From NCBI RefSeq assembly GCF_001687105.1, contig NZ_CP014595.1:558001-622000 (forward strand): a DNA stretch of 64,000 nt. The letters run 5' to 3'. The DNA comes from Salipiger sp. CCB-MM3 (GTDB lineage: Bacteria > Pseudomonadota > Alphaproteobacteria > Rhodobacterales > Rhodobacteraceae). The notes under the pieces are model-generated. The model was given only the letters and a program-made list of their open reading frames with translations. It was not told the origin of the DNA and ran no database searches. Below, in pieces: positions 44,265-54,252 of this stretch; positions within the stretch are counted from its first letter, which is position 1, and every line of letters starts with the position of its first letter. The translations under genes and the position numbers were made by a program.

Positions 44265-45544
44265 CAGCCGCGGCGCCGGCCCAGCCAGGCAGCGACGAGA
44301 CCGTTGATCTCTTCCTGGATGCTCTCGTCCTCGACCTCCTGCACCGCCTCGGCGATGAAGGCGATGGTCAGCAGGTCTTCGGCCTCGCCACGCGACACGC
44401 CGCGGGCGCGCAGGTAGAACAGGCCATCTTCGTCGATCGCCCCCGAGGTCGACCCGTGCGAACAGGCGACGTCATCGGCATAGATTTCCAGCTCGGGCTT
44501 GGCGAGGAACTGGCTGTCCTCGTCGAGCAGCAGCGACTGGCTGATCTGGTAACCATCGGTCTTCTGAGCGCCGGGCTGCACGAGGATCTTGCCCTGGAAC
44601 ACGCCGGTCGCGCCGTTGCGCAGCACCTTCTTGAACACCTGACGGCTTTCGCAGTTCACCGCGTCATGGGTGATGAACACCGTATCGTCGTGGTGGAAAT
44701 CGCCATCGCCCATGCAGGCGCCCGCGATGTGGCACAGCGCATCGTCGCCGGTCAGCTCGACCACGCATTCGTTGCGGGTCAGCACGCCGTTGACGGTCAG
44801 GGTGAAGGTCTTGAAGGTGCTCTCGGTGCCGAGACGGGCGAAGACATGGGTCGCCGCGCGGCGCTCGTGGTCACGACCCTGCACGCGCACGTGGTGGAAG
44901 CCCGCGCCATCGGCCACGTCCACTTCCATCACCTTGTTGAAGCGCGCCGCAGCCGGGCCGGATTCCAGCACCGTCAGATCGCCGCCCTCTTCGACCTTCA
45001 CCACGTGGTGCAGGATCGCATCCGAGGTGTCCTCGACGTGGCGGTAGATCAGGTGCAGCGGCTTGGTGGCCTTGCCGGTCACGCGGATCAGCAGACCGTC
45101 GGTGGCGAAGGCGGTGTTGAGCGCGGCGAGCGGGCGCTCGACCGGGGTCTGACCCGCCGTCTCCAGCTGGCCGTAGAGGTCCTTGGCCCAGTGGATGTCC
45201 GACGTTTCTGCAAGACGCTCGATGCTGACGCCGTCGAGGGCCAGATCGTCCGACTCCTCGGCGCTGAACACACCGTCGACGAAGACCACCTTGAGGGTGT
45301 CGCGTTCGCCGAACACCGGCGCCTCATCCGAGACGTCCATGACAGCAGCCGAGGGAGCCTCGGCGGCGGTCAGCGTCTCGGGGCGGGTGTATTTCCAATA
45401 CTCGTCACGGGCGCCGGGCAGACCCATGGCCTGCACGCGCGTCAGCGCCGCCTCGCGGGCGGGGCGCGACCAGCCACCCTCGGGCAGGCTCAGCGCCGCC
45501 AGCCGCGTGTCGGTCGCGGTCTGTTTGACTTGGGGAAGTGCCAT
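44264..45544 (-). CDS. sufD: Fe-S cluster assembly protein SufD
   Basis: This 426-aa scaffold subunit pairs with SufB and SufC. It shows the SufBD beta-helix core, with KILVQPGAQKTDGYQISQSLLL, ADDVACSHGSTSGAIDEDGLFYLRARGV and the catalytic-interface His/Cys in the ACSHG segment. The gene directly follows sufC without a gap (the sufC TAA ends where the sufD region begins on the other side). The protein ends in a basic tail. Confidence 0.95.
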   Translation of the reverse strand: MALPQVKQTATDTRLAALSLPEGGWSRPAREAALTRVQAMGLPGARDEYWKYTRPETLTAAEAPSAAVMDVSDEAPVFGERDTLKVVFVDGVFSAEESDDLALDGVSIERLAETSDIHWAKDLYGQLETAGQTPVERPLAALNTAFATDGLLIRVTGKATKPLHLIYRHVEDTSDAILHHVVKVEEGGDLTVLESGPAAARFNKVMEVDVADGAGFHHVRVQGRDHERRAATHVFARLGTESTFKTFTLTVNGVLTRNECVVELTGDDALCHIAGACMGDGDFHHDDTVFITHDAVNCESRQVFKKVLRNGATGVFQGKILVQPGAQKTDGYQISQSLLLDEDSQFLAKPELEIYADDVACSHGSTSGAIDEDGLFYLRARGVSRGEAEDLLTIAFIAEAVQEVEDESIQEEINGLVAAWLGRRRG

Positions 45545-46300
45545 TTACGCTTCCTCCTCGATGATGTCCGCATAGCCGTTCTGCTCGACTTCGAGCGCCA
45601 GCTCGGGGCCGCCGGTCTTGATGATGCGGCCGTTCGACATGATGTGCACGACGTCGGGTTTGATGTGGTCCAGAAGACGCTGGTAGTGGGTGATCACGAG
45701 GAAACCACGGCCTTCGTCGCGCAGCGCATTCACACCGTCGGCGACCAGCTTCATGGCGTCGACGTCGAGCCCGGAGTCGGTCTCGTCGAGGATGCACATC
45801 TTCGGCTCGAGCATCGCCATCTGCAGGATTTCGTTGCGCTTCTTCTCACCGCCCGAGAAGCCGACGTTGACCGGACGCTTAAGCATCTCGGCGTCGATCT
45901 TCAGCGATTTCGCCTTCTCGCGCACGACCTTGAGGAACTCGGTCGAGGACATTTCTTCCTGACCACGGGCCTTGCGCTGCGAGTTCACCGCGGTGCGCAG
46001 GAAGGTCATGTTGCCGACGCCGGGGATTTCCACCGGGTATTGGAACGCGAGGAAGAGGCCGGCTGCGGCGCGCTCTTCGGGCTCCATGTCGAGGATGTCT
46101 TCACCGCCGAGCGTGGCTTCGCCGCCGGTCACCTCGTAGCCGTCCTTGCCCGACAGGACGTAGGACAGGGTCGACTTGCCCGAACCGTTCGGGCCCATGA
46201 TCGCATGCACCTTGCCCGCTTCGACGGTCAGGTCCACACCTTTGAGGATCTGCTTGTCCTCTTCTTCCAGCTTCACCTGAAGGTTTTTAATTTCCAGCAT
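45545..46300 (-). CDS. sufC: Fe-S cluster assembly ATPase SufC
   Basis: This 251-aa ABC-type ATPase energises the SufBCD scaffold. Walker A is MGPNGSGKSTLSYV, the ABC signature GFSGGEKKRNEILQM, and Walker B CILDETDSGLDVDAM, the last with the Asp-Glu pair typical of SufC. Start is ATG 46300, 24 bp after the methyltransferase-like gene. Confidence 0.97.
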   Translation of the reverse strand: MLEIKNLQVKLEEEDKQILKGVDLTVEAGKVHAIMGPNGSGKSTLSYVLSGKDGYEVTGGEATLGGEDILDMEPEERAAAGLFLAFQYPVEIPGVGNMTFLRTAVNSQRKARGQEEMSSTEFLKVVREKAKSLKIDAEMLKRPVNVGFSGGEKKRNEILQMAMLEPKMCILDETDSGLDVDAMKLVADGVNALRDEGRGFLVITHYQRLLDHIKPDVVHIMSNGRIIKTGGPELALEVEQNGYADIIEEEA

Positions 46301-46324
46301 AGGTTTCCCTCCTTGGGGGTGCGG

Positions 46325-46921
46325 TCAGGGCCGCACGGTCAGTTTCATGATCCGCAGCAGATCCTTCACCGGGAAGGCCTGAGGGACGATCTCGAACCGG
46401 GCCATGCGCCCGGTCATTTGCGGTCGGCCGAGCCAGTGCTCGACCTTGTGATAGTGTTGCCGCGGCGCGTAATCGTCGAAGAGCAGCACCAGCGGTTTCT
46501 CGGTCATGAAGCCGGCGGCAAGCGCGCAGCCCTCGCGGAAACGCCCGTCGACCAGCACCACGTCGGGCTGGCGGAACTCGGGCAGGTCCCAAACTTTCAG
46601 CGGGTACTCGGGGAAGCTGCGCCATTCGGCGTCGCTCACCGGGTGCCCCCATTCCTTCGTCGGCCCGATGTCGGACCAGATCACATCCACCTCGGTGCCC
46701 CGCGCGGGCGGGTGAGCGGCGAGCCAGCGGCGCATCATCTGCGCCCAGTCCTTTCCCGACTCCACCGAGAACACCGATTTTCCCGGCATCTCGGACGCCA
46801 GCACCGTCGAGCCGCCCGACCCATACTCAAGGATCACCTCCGCCGCGGCGTATTCGGCGCGCAGTAGCGCCGCCTCCGCCTCGGGGAGCGTGAGCTCGGG
46901 TCGGGTCAGCACGTCGCTCAT
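46325..46921 (-). CDS. class I methyltransferase-like protein in the suf operon
   Basis: This 198-aa protein has a Rossmann-type motif I ([15 protein letters not shown], residues 30-44), an acidic motif II region ([10 protein letters not shown]) and [20 protein letters not shown] as strand 4. It lacks a clear substrate-specific domain. Its ATG overlaps the YbjQ-gene stop. Proteins of this type are found in suf clusters of related bacteria. Whether it methylates anything, and why it belongs to cluster assembly, is unknown. Confidence 0.8.
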   Translation of the reverse strand: MSDVLTRPELTLPEAEAALLRAEYAAAEVILEYGSGGSTVLASEMPGKSVFSVESGKDWAQMMRRWLAAHPPARGTEVDVIWSDIGPTKEWGHPVSDAEWRSFPEYPLKVWDLPEFRQPDVVLVDGRFREGCALAAGFMTEKPLVLLFDDYAPRQHYHKVEHWLGRPQMTGRMARFEIVPQAFPVKDLLRIMKLTVRP

Positions 46922-47235
46922 GGGGTGATCACCACCGCCGTGCCCGACACCGAGACCATGAGCATCGAGTTGCCCACCACCTCGTAATCGAGATCGACGC
47001 CGACCACCGCGTTCCCGCCGAGCGCGATGGCGCGCTCCTTGAGCTCACGCATGGCCACGTCGCGCGCGTCCTGCAGCTTGGCCTCATAGGCGCCGGAGCG
47101 CCCGCCGATCACATCGGTGATCGAGGCAAAGAGATCACGCACGACATTCGCGCCCATGATCGCCTCGCCCACCACGACCCCTTTGTAAGAGGTGATGCGG
47201 TGGCCTTCGATGCTGTTGGTGGTGGTGACGATCAT
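46918..47235 (-). CDS. YbjQ/UPF0145 family protein in the suf operon
   Basis: This 105-aa protein is typical of the family: [39 protein letters not shown] and the [15 protein letters not shown] segment. These small proteins form pentameric rings and are annotated as heavy-metal binding on weak evidence. Metal binding would fit an Fe-S assembly operon. It is 10 bp downstream of the 64-aa membrane protein gene. Confidence 0.9.
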   Translation of the reverse strand: MIVTTTNSIEGHRITSYKGVVVGEAIMGANVVRDLFASITDVIGGRSGAYEAKLQDARDVAMRELKERAIALGGNAVVGVDLDYEVVGNSMLMVSVSGTAVVITP

Positions 47236-47245
47236 CGCTCAGCCC

Positions 47246-47440
47246 TCAGCCCAGAAAGTAGCGGAACGCCATCATGACGATGAGCGCGAGGCCCGCCGCG
47301 GCGCTTGCGGTAAGCAGCACCGAGTTGGCCATCAGCCCCTCGGTGTTGCCCTTACGCTTGCGCACGCCAAGCCCGATCAACACGCCAAGAAAGACGCCGA
47401 TCGCCGCCCCGGCGGACTCCAGAACCAGCTGTTGCAGCAT
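47246..47440 (-). CDS. 64-aa two-helix membrane protein in the suf operon
   Basis: This protein starts MLQQLVLESAGAAIGVFLGV at 47440, with GGGAGAG upstream. It has two hydrophobic helices (about residues 8-26 and 40-62) joined by a basic loop (GVRKRKGNTEG), so both ends are probably periplasmic or both cytoplasmic. It is 23 bp downstream of sufB and 10 bp upstream of the YbjQ gene. No family was recognised; the upstream in-frame extension is an artefact of sufB. Confidence 0.75.
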   Translation of the reverse strand: MLQQLVLESAGAAIGVFLGVLIGLGVRKRKGNTEGLMANSVLLTASAAAGLALIVMMAFRYFLG

Positions 47441-47463
47441 CCGGTCTCTCCCTTCGGCGGGCC

Positions 47464-48984
<1,521 letters not shown>

Positions 48985-49054
48985 CAGCCTTTTCTCCTGT
49001 CGTCCCGGGGCGCACCATGCGGGCTGCCCTGCGTTTCCGGTGACGCGCGTGACC

Positions 49055-50098
49055 TCAGGAGGCCGGCGCGTATTTCTTCCGATACTGACGTGCCCATGCT
49101 TCGGCGAAGCGCAGCACGTCCTCTTCCCGTGTCGTCGGGCCAAGGCTCACGCGGATCGCGCTGCCGGCCACGTCGTCGTCAAATCCCATTGCCCGCAGCA
49201 CGCGGGAGGCGCGGACCTTGCCGCTGGAACAGGCCGAGCCCGCAGAGATCGCGAAGCCGGCCAGATCCATCTGCATCACCTGCGTCTCGCCCTTCCAGCC
49301 CGGCAAAGCGAAGCAGGAGGTGTTCGGCAGGCGCGGCGCACCATTCCCGACAAAAATAGTCTCTGGGGCGGCAGCCGCAATAGCGTTTTCTAGAATTGTT
49401 CTAAGTTTTTCGATTCCTGTCCAGACGTCATCGGCCAGATCGCGCGCAGCCACCTCCGCCGCTGCGCCAAATCCCGCGATACCGATCAGATTTTCGGTGC
49501 CGGCGCGGCGTCCCATCTCCTGCCCGCCGCCCTTCATCTGCGGTGGAAGGTCGGTGCCGCGCTTCATCACCAGCGCGCCGATTCCCTTCGGCCCGCCCAG
49601 CTTATGCGCCGAGACGATGGCCATCTGCGCGCCCGACCAGTTGAAGGCGAAGGGCAGCTTGCCAAAGACCTGCGTGGCATCCACCACCGCCAGCCCCTGC
49701 GGCAGGTCCTGAATGACGCCGGTCTCGGAGTTCGCCGCCTGCAGCGCGGTCTGCGCCGGGTCGGTCACGCTTACGCGCCCCTGCCCGTCCACCGGCAGAT
49801 CGCAGGTGAGCCATGCCGCCATGGCATCATGTTCGATATCCGCGCCATGCAGCCCGCGCCCGGCACAGGCCAGCGCCGCCGCTTCGGTGGCGCCGGAGAC
49901 GAAGACCACATCCGCCCCATCGGCCCCCAGCGCCGAGGCGACCTGCGCCCGCGCCTTTTCCATCAGCCCTTTGGCCGCGCGCCCCTCGGCGTGCACCGAA
50001 GACGGGTTGCCCACGACATCCATCGCCGCGATCATCGCATCCCGCGCCTCGGCCCGCAGCGGGGCCGTCGCATTCCAGTCGAGATAGGCCCGCGTCAC
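49055..50098 (-). CDS. iscS: IscS/NifS-type cysteine desulfurase
   Basis: This is a second PLP cysteine desulfurase (347 aa), of the class II-unlike, NifS/IscS-like group. The PLP lysine is K166 ([12 protein letters not shown]) and the persulfide cysteine C290 in [11 protein letters not shown] on a long loop. The start is a GTG (50098). It is shorter and more diverged than E. coli IscS. Codons for residues about 228-247 are AT-rich, with rare AGA and CTA, unlike the rest of the gene. It lies between iscR and sufB, so the operon encodes two desulfurases. Confidence 0.92.
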   Translation of the reverse strand: MTRAYLDWNATAPLRAEARDAMIAAMDVVGNPSSVHAEGRAAKGLMEKARAQVASALGADGADVVFVSGATEAAALACAGRGLHGADIEHDAMAAWLTCDLPVDGQGRVSVTDPAQTALQAANSETGVIQDLPQGLAVVDATQVFGKLPFAFNWSGAQMAIVSAHKLGGPKGIGALVMKRGTDLPPQMKGGGQEMGRRAGTENLIGIAGFGAAAEVAARDLADDVWTGIEKLRTILENAIAAAAPETIFVGNGAPRLPNTSCFALPGWKGETQVMQMDLAGFAISAGSACSSGKVRASRVLRAMGFDDDVAGSAIRVSLGPTTREEDVLRFAEAWARQYRKKYAPAS

Positions 50099-50169
50099 GC
50101 CGCCCCTCTTTCATTGTTCCAAAAATACGCGCCCCGGGGTCACGGACCGACCGGGCCGCCGCCTGAGCC

Positions 50170-50655
50170 TCACGCCTCGCTGGCGGCCACTTCGTCCTGC
50201 TCGTCGACCACGGCGAAAAGCGACGGCACCGCCGGACAGGGCGCGAGCGCATTGCTCACCACATCCGACAGCCGCGCCTGATGCAGGTAGACATAGACAT
50301 GCGCCGAAAGCGACTGCCACAGGCGGTTCGATAGCGATTGCGCCCGGCTGCCCGAAGCCCCGCCCGAGGCGCCAGCCCCCTTGTGCATCGCGTCCACGGT
50401 CTCGTCCACCGCGGCGAGGATGTCCACAACGCGGATCTCATCGGGGGTCTGGGCGAGCCGATATCCGCCGCCCGGCCCGCGCACAGAGGCCACCAACCCC
50501 GCCCGGCGCAGCTTGACGAAAAGCTGCTCGAGATAGGGCAGCGAGACGTCCTGACGCTTTGAGATGTCACCGAGGGTCACAAGCTCGCCCTCTGGCTGCA
50601 GGGCGATGTCCACCAGCGCCACCATCGCGTAGCGCCCTTTCGTACTCAGCTTCAC
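50170..50655 (-). CDS. iscR: Rrf2 family regulator, IscR type with a single cysteine
   Basis: This regulator of Fe-S genes starts at a GTG (50655) behind GGGGAGG, giving VKLSTKGRYAMVALVDIAL (161 aa). The winged helix includes SLPYLEQLFVKLRRAGLVAS and the wing RGPGGGYRLA. The three cluster cysteines of E. coli IscR (region 92-104) are replaced by Gly/Ser/Ala ([15 protein letters not shown]). The only cysteine is C140. Single-cysteine IscR with unusual cluster ligation has been reported in Rhodobacter. It heads the suf operon. Confidence 0.92.
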   Translation of the reverse strand: MKLSTKGRYAMVALVDIALQPEGELVTLGDISKRQDVSLPYLEQLFVKLRRAGLVASVRGPGGGYRLAQTPDEIRVVDILAAVDETVDAMHKGAGASGGASGSRAQSLSNRLWQSLSAHVYVYLHQARLSDVVSNALAPCPAVPSLFAVVDEQDEVAASEA

Positions 50656-50748
50656 GCTCGCCTCCCCGGGCACCATGCGCCCAACCGATTGACCTTGACC
50701 GGGCAATTGCCTATCTGCAATGAAGCCCTTTCCCGTGCGCACACGGGA

Positions 50749-50765
50749 TTTAGAAACGTTCTAAA
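50749..50765. promoter_or_regulatory. Irr-type iron-control palindrome upstream of iscR-suf
   Basis: TTTAGAA-ACG-TTCTAAA is a perfect 7-3-7 inverted repeat 94 bp upstream of iscR. It matches the form TTAGAA-N3-TTCTAA known for Irr/ICE boxes in alphaproteobacteria. Adjacent are the dyads CCCGTG-CGCA-CACGGG (50732-50747) and GGCAATTGCC (50702-50711), which could bind IscR or another regulator. It also lies 59 bp upstream of the divergent hydrolase gene. Confidence 0.7.
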
Positions 50766-50823
50766 GTGCCGCAGGAATATCGTCAAGAATTTCGCGCACA
50801 CCGATCAGGAGCAGTTCCGCCCG

Positions 50824-51477
50824 ATGCCCGAGGTCATTTTTCCCGGACCCGAAGGCCGCCTTGAAGGCCGCTATCATCCGCAAAAAGACAATGACGCCCC
50901 CATTGCCATCGTCCTGCACCCGCACCCGCAGTTCGGCGGGACGATGAACAACAAGGTCGTCTATAACCTTCACTACGCCTTCTACAACATGGGTTTCACC
51001 GTGCTGCGGTTCAATTTCCGCGGCGTGGGCCGGAGCCAGGGCGAATACGACCAGGGCATCGGCGAGCTTTCCGACGCCGCCTCGGCGCTCGACTACCTGC
51101 AGTCGATGAATAACAATTCCAAGCACTGCTGGGTCGCGGGATTTTCTTTCGGTGCGTGGATCGGCATGCAACTGCTGATGCGCCGCCCCGAAATCACTGG
51201 CTTCGTCTCGGTCTCGCCGCCGGCGAACATGTATGATTTCTCGTTCCTCGCCCCCTGCCCCTCGTCGGGGCTGATCATCAACGGCACCAATGACCGCGTG
51301 GCGCCGCCCGCGGACACCACGACGCTGGTGAACAAGCTCAAGGAGCAGAAGGGCATCACCATCACCCACGAGCAGATCGAGGGGGCCGGCCACTTCTTTG
51401 AAGAGCCGCATATGGATACGATGATCGACAATGTCACCGGCTACGTGAAGCGCCGCCTGACCGAAACCACGCGCTGA
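50824..51477 (+). CDS. alpha/beta hydrolase
   Basis: This 217-aa serine hydrolase starts MPEVIFPGPEGRLEGRYHP. The nucleophile elbow is VAGFSFGAWIGM (Gly-Phe-Ser-Phe-Gly), with AIVLHPHPQFGGTMNNKVVY as the oxyanion region and the catalytic acid and His in NGTNDRVAPP and IEGAGHFFEE. The set HPHPxxGGxMxN is typical of a widespread small bacterial hydrolase family with unknown substrate. It is divergent from iscR and may share the Irr-type site. Confidence 0.92.
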   Translation: MPEVIFPGPEGRLEGRYHPQKDNDAPIAIVLHPHPQFGGTMNNKVVYNLHYAFYNMGFTVLRFNFRGVGRSQGEYDQGIGELSDAASALDYLQSMNNNSKHCWVAGFSFGAWIGMQLLMRRPEITGFVSVSPPANMYDFSFLAPCPSSGLIINGTNDRVAPPADTTTLVNKLKEQKGITITHEQIEGAGHFFEEPHMDTMIDNVTGYVKRRLTETTR

Positions 51478-51537
51478 GCCGCGGGCGCGGGCCCGGCCCG
51501 CGCTGCGGTCCGCAAGCCCCAAGCCCCGGAGAGCGTC

Positions 51538-51804
51538 ATGCAACTGACCGAGGAACTGGCCGACAAACTGGCCGATGACACGTTCAAGGTGATGAAAGTG
51601 ACCGGCGACGACCGGTTCTTCATGGAGGTCGCCAAAGTCATCGGCGCCTCCTCCACCACCCTTGAGGAAGCCTATCTCACCTCGATCCGCGTGCGCATGG
51701 CCGAGCGCCGGGCGCGCGCCTTCCTCGTCGAGCGGCTGAACGCCGCCAAAGCGAGCGGCCTCGATGCCGAAGGCGCCGCGGACACCGGGGACACGCCCAC
51801 ATGA
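51538..51804 (+). CDS. 88-aa helical protein coupled to an HD hydrolase
   Basis: This small soluble protein, MQLTEELADKLADDTFKVMK..., is predicted to be all-helical with a disordered, acidic C-terminus (LDAEGAADTGDTPT). Its stop overlaps the next ATG by 4 nt, so it is made with the HD-domain protein. No family motif was recognised. GGAGAG lies 7 nt before the start. Confidence 0.75.
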   Translation: MQLTEELADKLADDTFKVMKVTGDDRFFMEVAKVIGASSTTLEEAYLTSIRVRMAERRARAFLVERLNAAKASGLDAEGAADTGDTPT

Positions 51805-52388
51805 GCACCGAACGCCTCGACGCGCAGATGGCCTTTCTCATCGAGGCGGGCCGTCTGTCCGCGGTGACCCGTGCCACCAAGACCTCGGATGGCGCGCGCT
51901 TCGAAAACTCCGCCGAGCACAGCTGGCACCTCGCGCTCTTTGCGCTGGTGCTGGGCGAGCACGCCCCCGAGGGCGTGACCATCGAGCGCGTCATCAAGAT
52001 GCTGCTGCTGCATGATCTCGTCGAGATCGACGCGGGCGACAACCCGTTCTTCGGGGATGTGGACGAGGCCGCCAAGGAAGCCGAGGAAGCCGCCGCCGCC
52101 GACCGGCTCTTCGGCCTGCTACCCGCCGATCAGGGCGCCGAATTGCGCGCGCTCTGGGATGAGTTCGAAGCCAATGAGACCCCCGACGCACGCTTTGCGA
52201 AATCCGTCGACCGGTTCCAGCCACCGAATATGAACCTCGTCACGCAAGGCGGCTCATGGGTCGACTACAAGGTGACCTGGCCGGTGTTCGAGAAGAAAAT
52301 GGCGCCGAAGATCCAAAGTGGCGCGCCGAAACTCTGGGATTGGCTGGCGCCGAAGGTGCAGAGCTTCCTCGCGCGGCTTTCGGCCTGA
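51801..52388 (+). CDS. HD-domain phosphohydrolase (YfbR/HDDC2-like)
   Basis: This 195-aa HD protein has the metal-binding set ENSAEHSWHLALFAL, LLLHDLVEIDAGDNPFFGD and the Asp in AKSVDRFQPPNMNLV. Members of this family are 5'-deoxynucleotidases or related hydrolases. The specific substrate is inferred only from the family. It is coupled to the 88-aa protein gene and followed by repeat elements. Confidence 0.9.
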   Translation: MSTERLDAQMAFLIEAGRLSAVTRATKTSDGARFENSAEHSWHLALFALVLGEHAPEGVTIERVIKMLLLHDLVEIDAGDNPFFGDVDEAAKEAEEAAAADRLFGLLPADQGAELRALWDEFEANETPDARFAKSVDRFQPPNMNLVTQGGSWVDYKVTWPVFEKKMAPKIQSGAPKLWDWLAPKVQSFLARLSA

Positions 52389-52398
52389 CGTTGCAAGA

Positions 52399-52540
52399 TG
52401 GGGGCGCTGCCCCCGTCCGCCTGCGGCGGCCTCCCCCGGGATATTTTGGCCAAGAGGAAGACTGGAGCCGCGCAGCTTCCTCTTGGTGTAAATATCCCGG
52501 GGGTGAGGCGCGAAGCGCCGAGGGGGCAGCGCCCCCTTTA
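52399..52540. repeat. head-to-head pair of intergenic repeats, complete copy
   Basis: The left element reads GGGGGCGCTGCCCCC, CCGCCTGCGGCGG, CTCCCCCGGGATATTTT, GGCCAAGAGGAAG. After 15 bp the right element runs in the opposite direction: CTTCCTCTTGG, TGTAAATATCCCGGGGG, GGCGCGAAGCGCC, GGGGGCAGCGCCCCC. Over 140 bp the whole region is thus nearly a perfect dyad with smaller hairpins inside each arm. It lies between the HD gene and the lpd terminator. Confidence 0.85.
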
Positions 52541-52552
52541 TCCTGACACACG

Positions 52553-52586
52553 AAAAAGGGCGCCCGGTCGGGCGCCCTTTTCTTTT
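52553..52586. terminator. bidirectional terminator between the HD gene and lpd
   Basis: GGGCGCCC (52558-52565), a 4-nt loop and GGGCGCCC (52570-52577) are flanked by AAAAA on the left and TTTTCTTTT on the right, serving both convergent genes. Confidence 0.9.
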
Positions 52587-52601
52587 CCGAGGTGCGCGGC
52601 C

Positions 52602-53996
52602 TCAGTAATGGATCGCACGGCCCCATGCGTCGAGCACGCTTTCGTGCATCATCTCCGACAGCGTCGGGTGCGGGAAGACGGTGTTCATCAGGTCTTCTTC
52701 GGTGGTCTCAAGCTGCCGGCCCACCACGTAGCCCTGGATCAGCTCGGTGACTTCCGCGCCGATCATATGCGCGCCCAGAAGCTCGCCGGTCTTCTCGTCG
52801 AAGACGGTTTTCACCAGCCCCTCGGGCTCGCCAAGCGCGATCGCCTTGCCGTTGCCGATGAAGGGGAAGCGGCCGACCTTGATCTTATAGCCCGCCTCTT
52901 TCGCCTGCGCTTCGGTCATGCCGACCGAGGCCACCTGCGGGTGGCAATAGGTGCAGCCCGCGATGGAGTTGGGATCGACCGCATGCGGATGACCGCCGGC
53001 GATCAGCTCGGCCACCATGACGCCCTCGTGGCTCGCCTTATGTGCCAGCCAGGGCGCGCCGGCGATGTCACCGATGGCGTAGACGCCTTCGATGCCGGTG
53101 CGGCAGTGCTTGTCCACCACCACATGCGTGCGCTCCACTTTCACGCCGAGCGCTTCGAGACCCAGCCCTTCGGTGTTGCCGACGATGCCGACCGCCGAGA
53201 TCACCGTGTCGAACTCTTCCTTGGTGACCTTGCCGCCTTGCTCGATATGCGCGGTGACCTTGCCCTTGGCGCGGTCAAGCTGCTTGACCATGGTCTTCTC
53301 GCGGATCTTCAGGCCCTGCTTCTCGAACTGCTTCTTGGCGAATTTCGAGATTTCCTCATCCTCGACGGGCAGAATGCGGTCCATCACCTCGACCACCGTC
53401 GTATCGGCGCCGAGCGTGTTGTAGAAGCTGGCGAACTCGATGCCGATGGCACCCGAGCCGATGACCAGCAGCTTCTTGGGCATGCGGCCCGGCTGCAGCG
53501 CGTGCTTATAGGTCCATACCAGATCGCCATCCGCCTCGAGGCCCGGCAGTTCGCGCGCGCGCGCGCCGGTGGCGATGACGATGTTCTTCGCCGTCAGCTC
53601 TTCGGTGCCTTTGTCGGTCTTGACGGTGACCTTGCCCTTGGCGGGGATCGAGGCCTCGCCCATGATCGCCGTCACCTTGTTCTTCTTGAGAAGGTGGGTG
53701 ACGCCGGAGTTCAGCTGCTTGGCCACGCCGCGCGAGCGTTTCACCACCGCATCGAGGTCGTAACCGATCTTCTCGGCGCTCAGACCGTAGTCTTTGGCGC
53801 GCTGCATGAAGTGGTAGATCTCCGAGGACCGCAGCAGCGCCTTGGTCGGGATGCAGCCCCAGTTGAGGCAGATGCCGCCCATGTGCTCGCGCTCCACCAC
53901 GGCCACCTTGAGGCCGAGTTGGGCGCCGCGGATGGCGGCGACGTAGCCCCCCGGTCCGGCACCGATGACGATCATATCGAAGCTTTGCGAAGCCAT
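52602..53996 (-). CDS. lpd: dihydrolipoyl dehydrogenase
   Basis: This E3 component reoxidises lipoyl groups of 2-oxoacid dehydrogenases or glycine cleavage. The 464-aa flavoprotein has the FAD motif MIVIGAGPGGYVAAIRGAQL, the redox disulfide CLNWGC in GGICLNWGCIPTKALL, the NAD motif VIGSGAIGIEFASFY and the C-terminal His-Glu pair in FPHPTLSEMMHE. Start MASQSFD is at 53996. No E1 or E2 gene is adjacent, so which complex it serves cannot be told. Confidence 0.96.
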   Translation of the reverse strand: MASQSFDMIVIGAGPGGYVAAIRGAQLGLKVAVVEREHMGGICLNWGCIPTKALLRSSEIYHFMQRAKDYGLSAEKIGYDLDAVVKRSRGVAKQLNSGVTHLLKKNKVTAIMGEASIPAKGKVTVKTDKGTEELTAKNIVIATGARARELPGLEADGDLVWTYKHALQPGRMPKKLLVIGSGAIGIEFASFYNTLGADTTVVEVMDRILPVEDEEISKFAKKQFEKQGLKIREKTMVKQLDRAKGKVTAHIEQGGKVTKEEFDTVISAVGIVGNTEGLGLEALGVKVERTHVVVDKHCRTGIEGVYAIGDIAGAPWLAHKASHEGVMVAELIAGGHPHAVDPNSIAGCTYCHPQVASVGMTEAQAKEAGYKIKVGRFPFIGNGKAIALGEPEGLVKTVFDEKTGELLGAHMIGAEVTELIQGYVVGRQLETTEEDLMNTVFPHPTLSEMMHESVLDAWGRAIHY

Positions 53997-54189
53997 GGCT
54001 CTCTCCCGCCGAGTCAAATTAGTTTGATATTAAACCATCTCCCCGGGGGCTTCAACGCCGCGCCGCGAAAGATCGCCTGCCCCGCAGGCAGCTAGGGCGA
54101 TGCGGGACTTCAGGCAAGGTGACGGGCTGCGGCGGAATACGCAACCCGCCACGCGAAAGCTTGCCGCCGGACAGCTGCAAACCAAAAGA

Positions 54190-54228
54190 AAGGCCCGCGC
54201 GACTGGATCGCACGGGCCTTAATTCATT
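54190..54228 (-). terminator. terminator of the DUF924 gene
   Basis: On the minus strand AAGGCCCG and CGGGCCTT (54220-54213 and 54197-54190) form a stem with a roughly 15-nt loop, followed by TCTTTTGG. The remaining gap down to lpd (53997-54189) shows no gene. Confidence 0.7.
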
Positions 54229-54252
54229 GGGCTAATCTGAGGTTCTGGCCGC

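Noticed and set aside
44102..46867. 921-codon plus-strand frame opposite sufC and sufD
   Set aside because: Antisense shadow of well-identified suf genes, His/Arg/Asp-rich with no domain.
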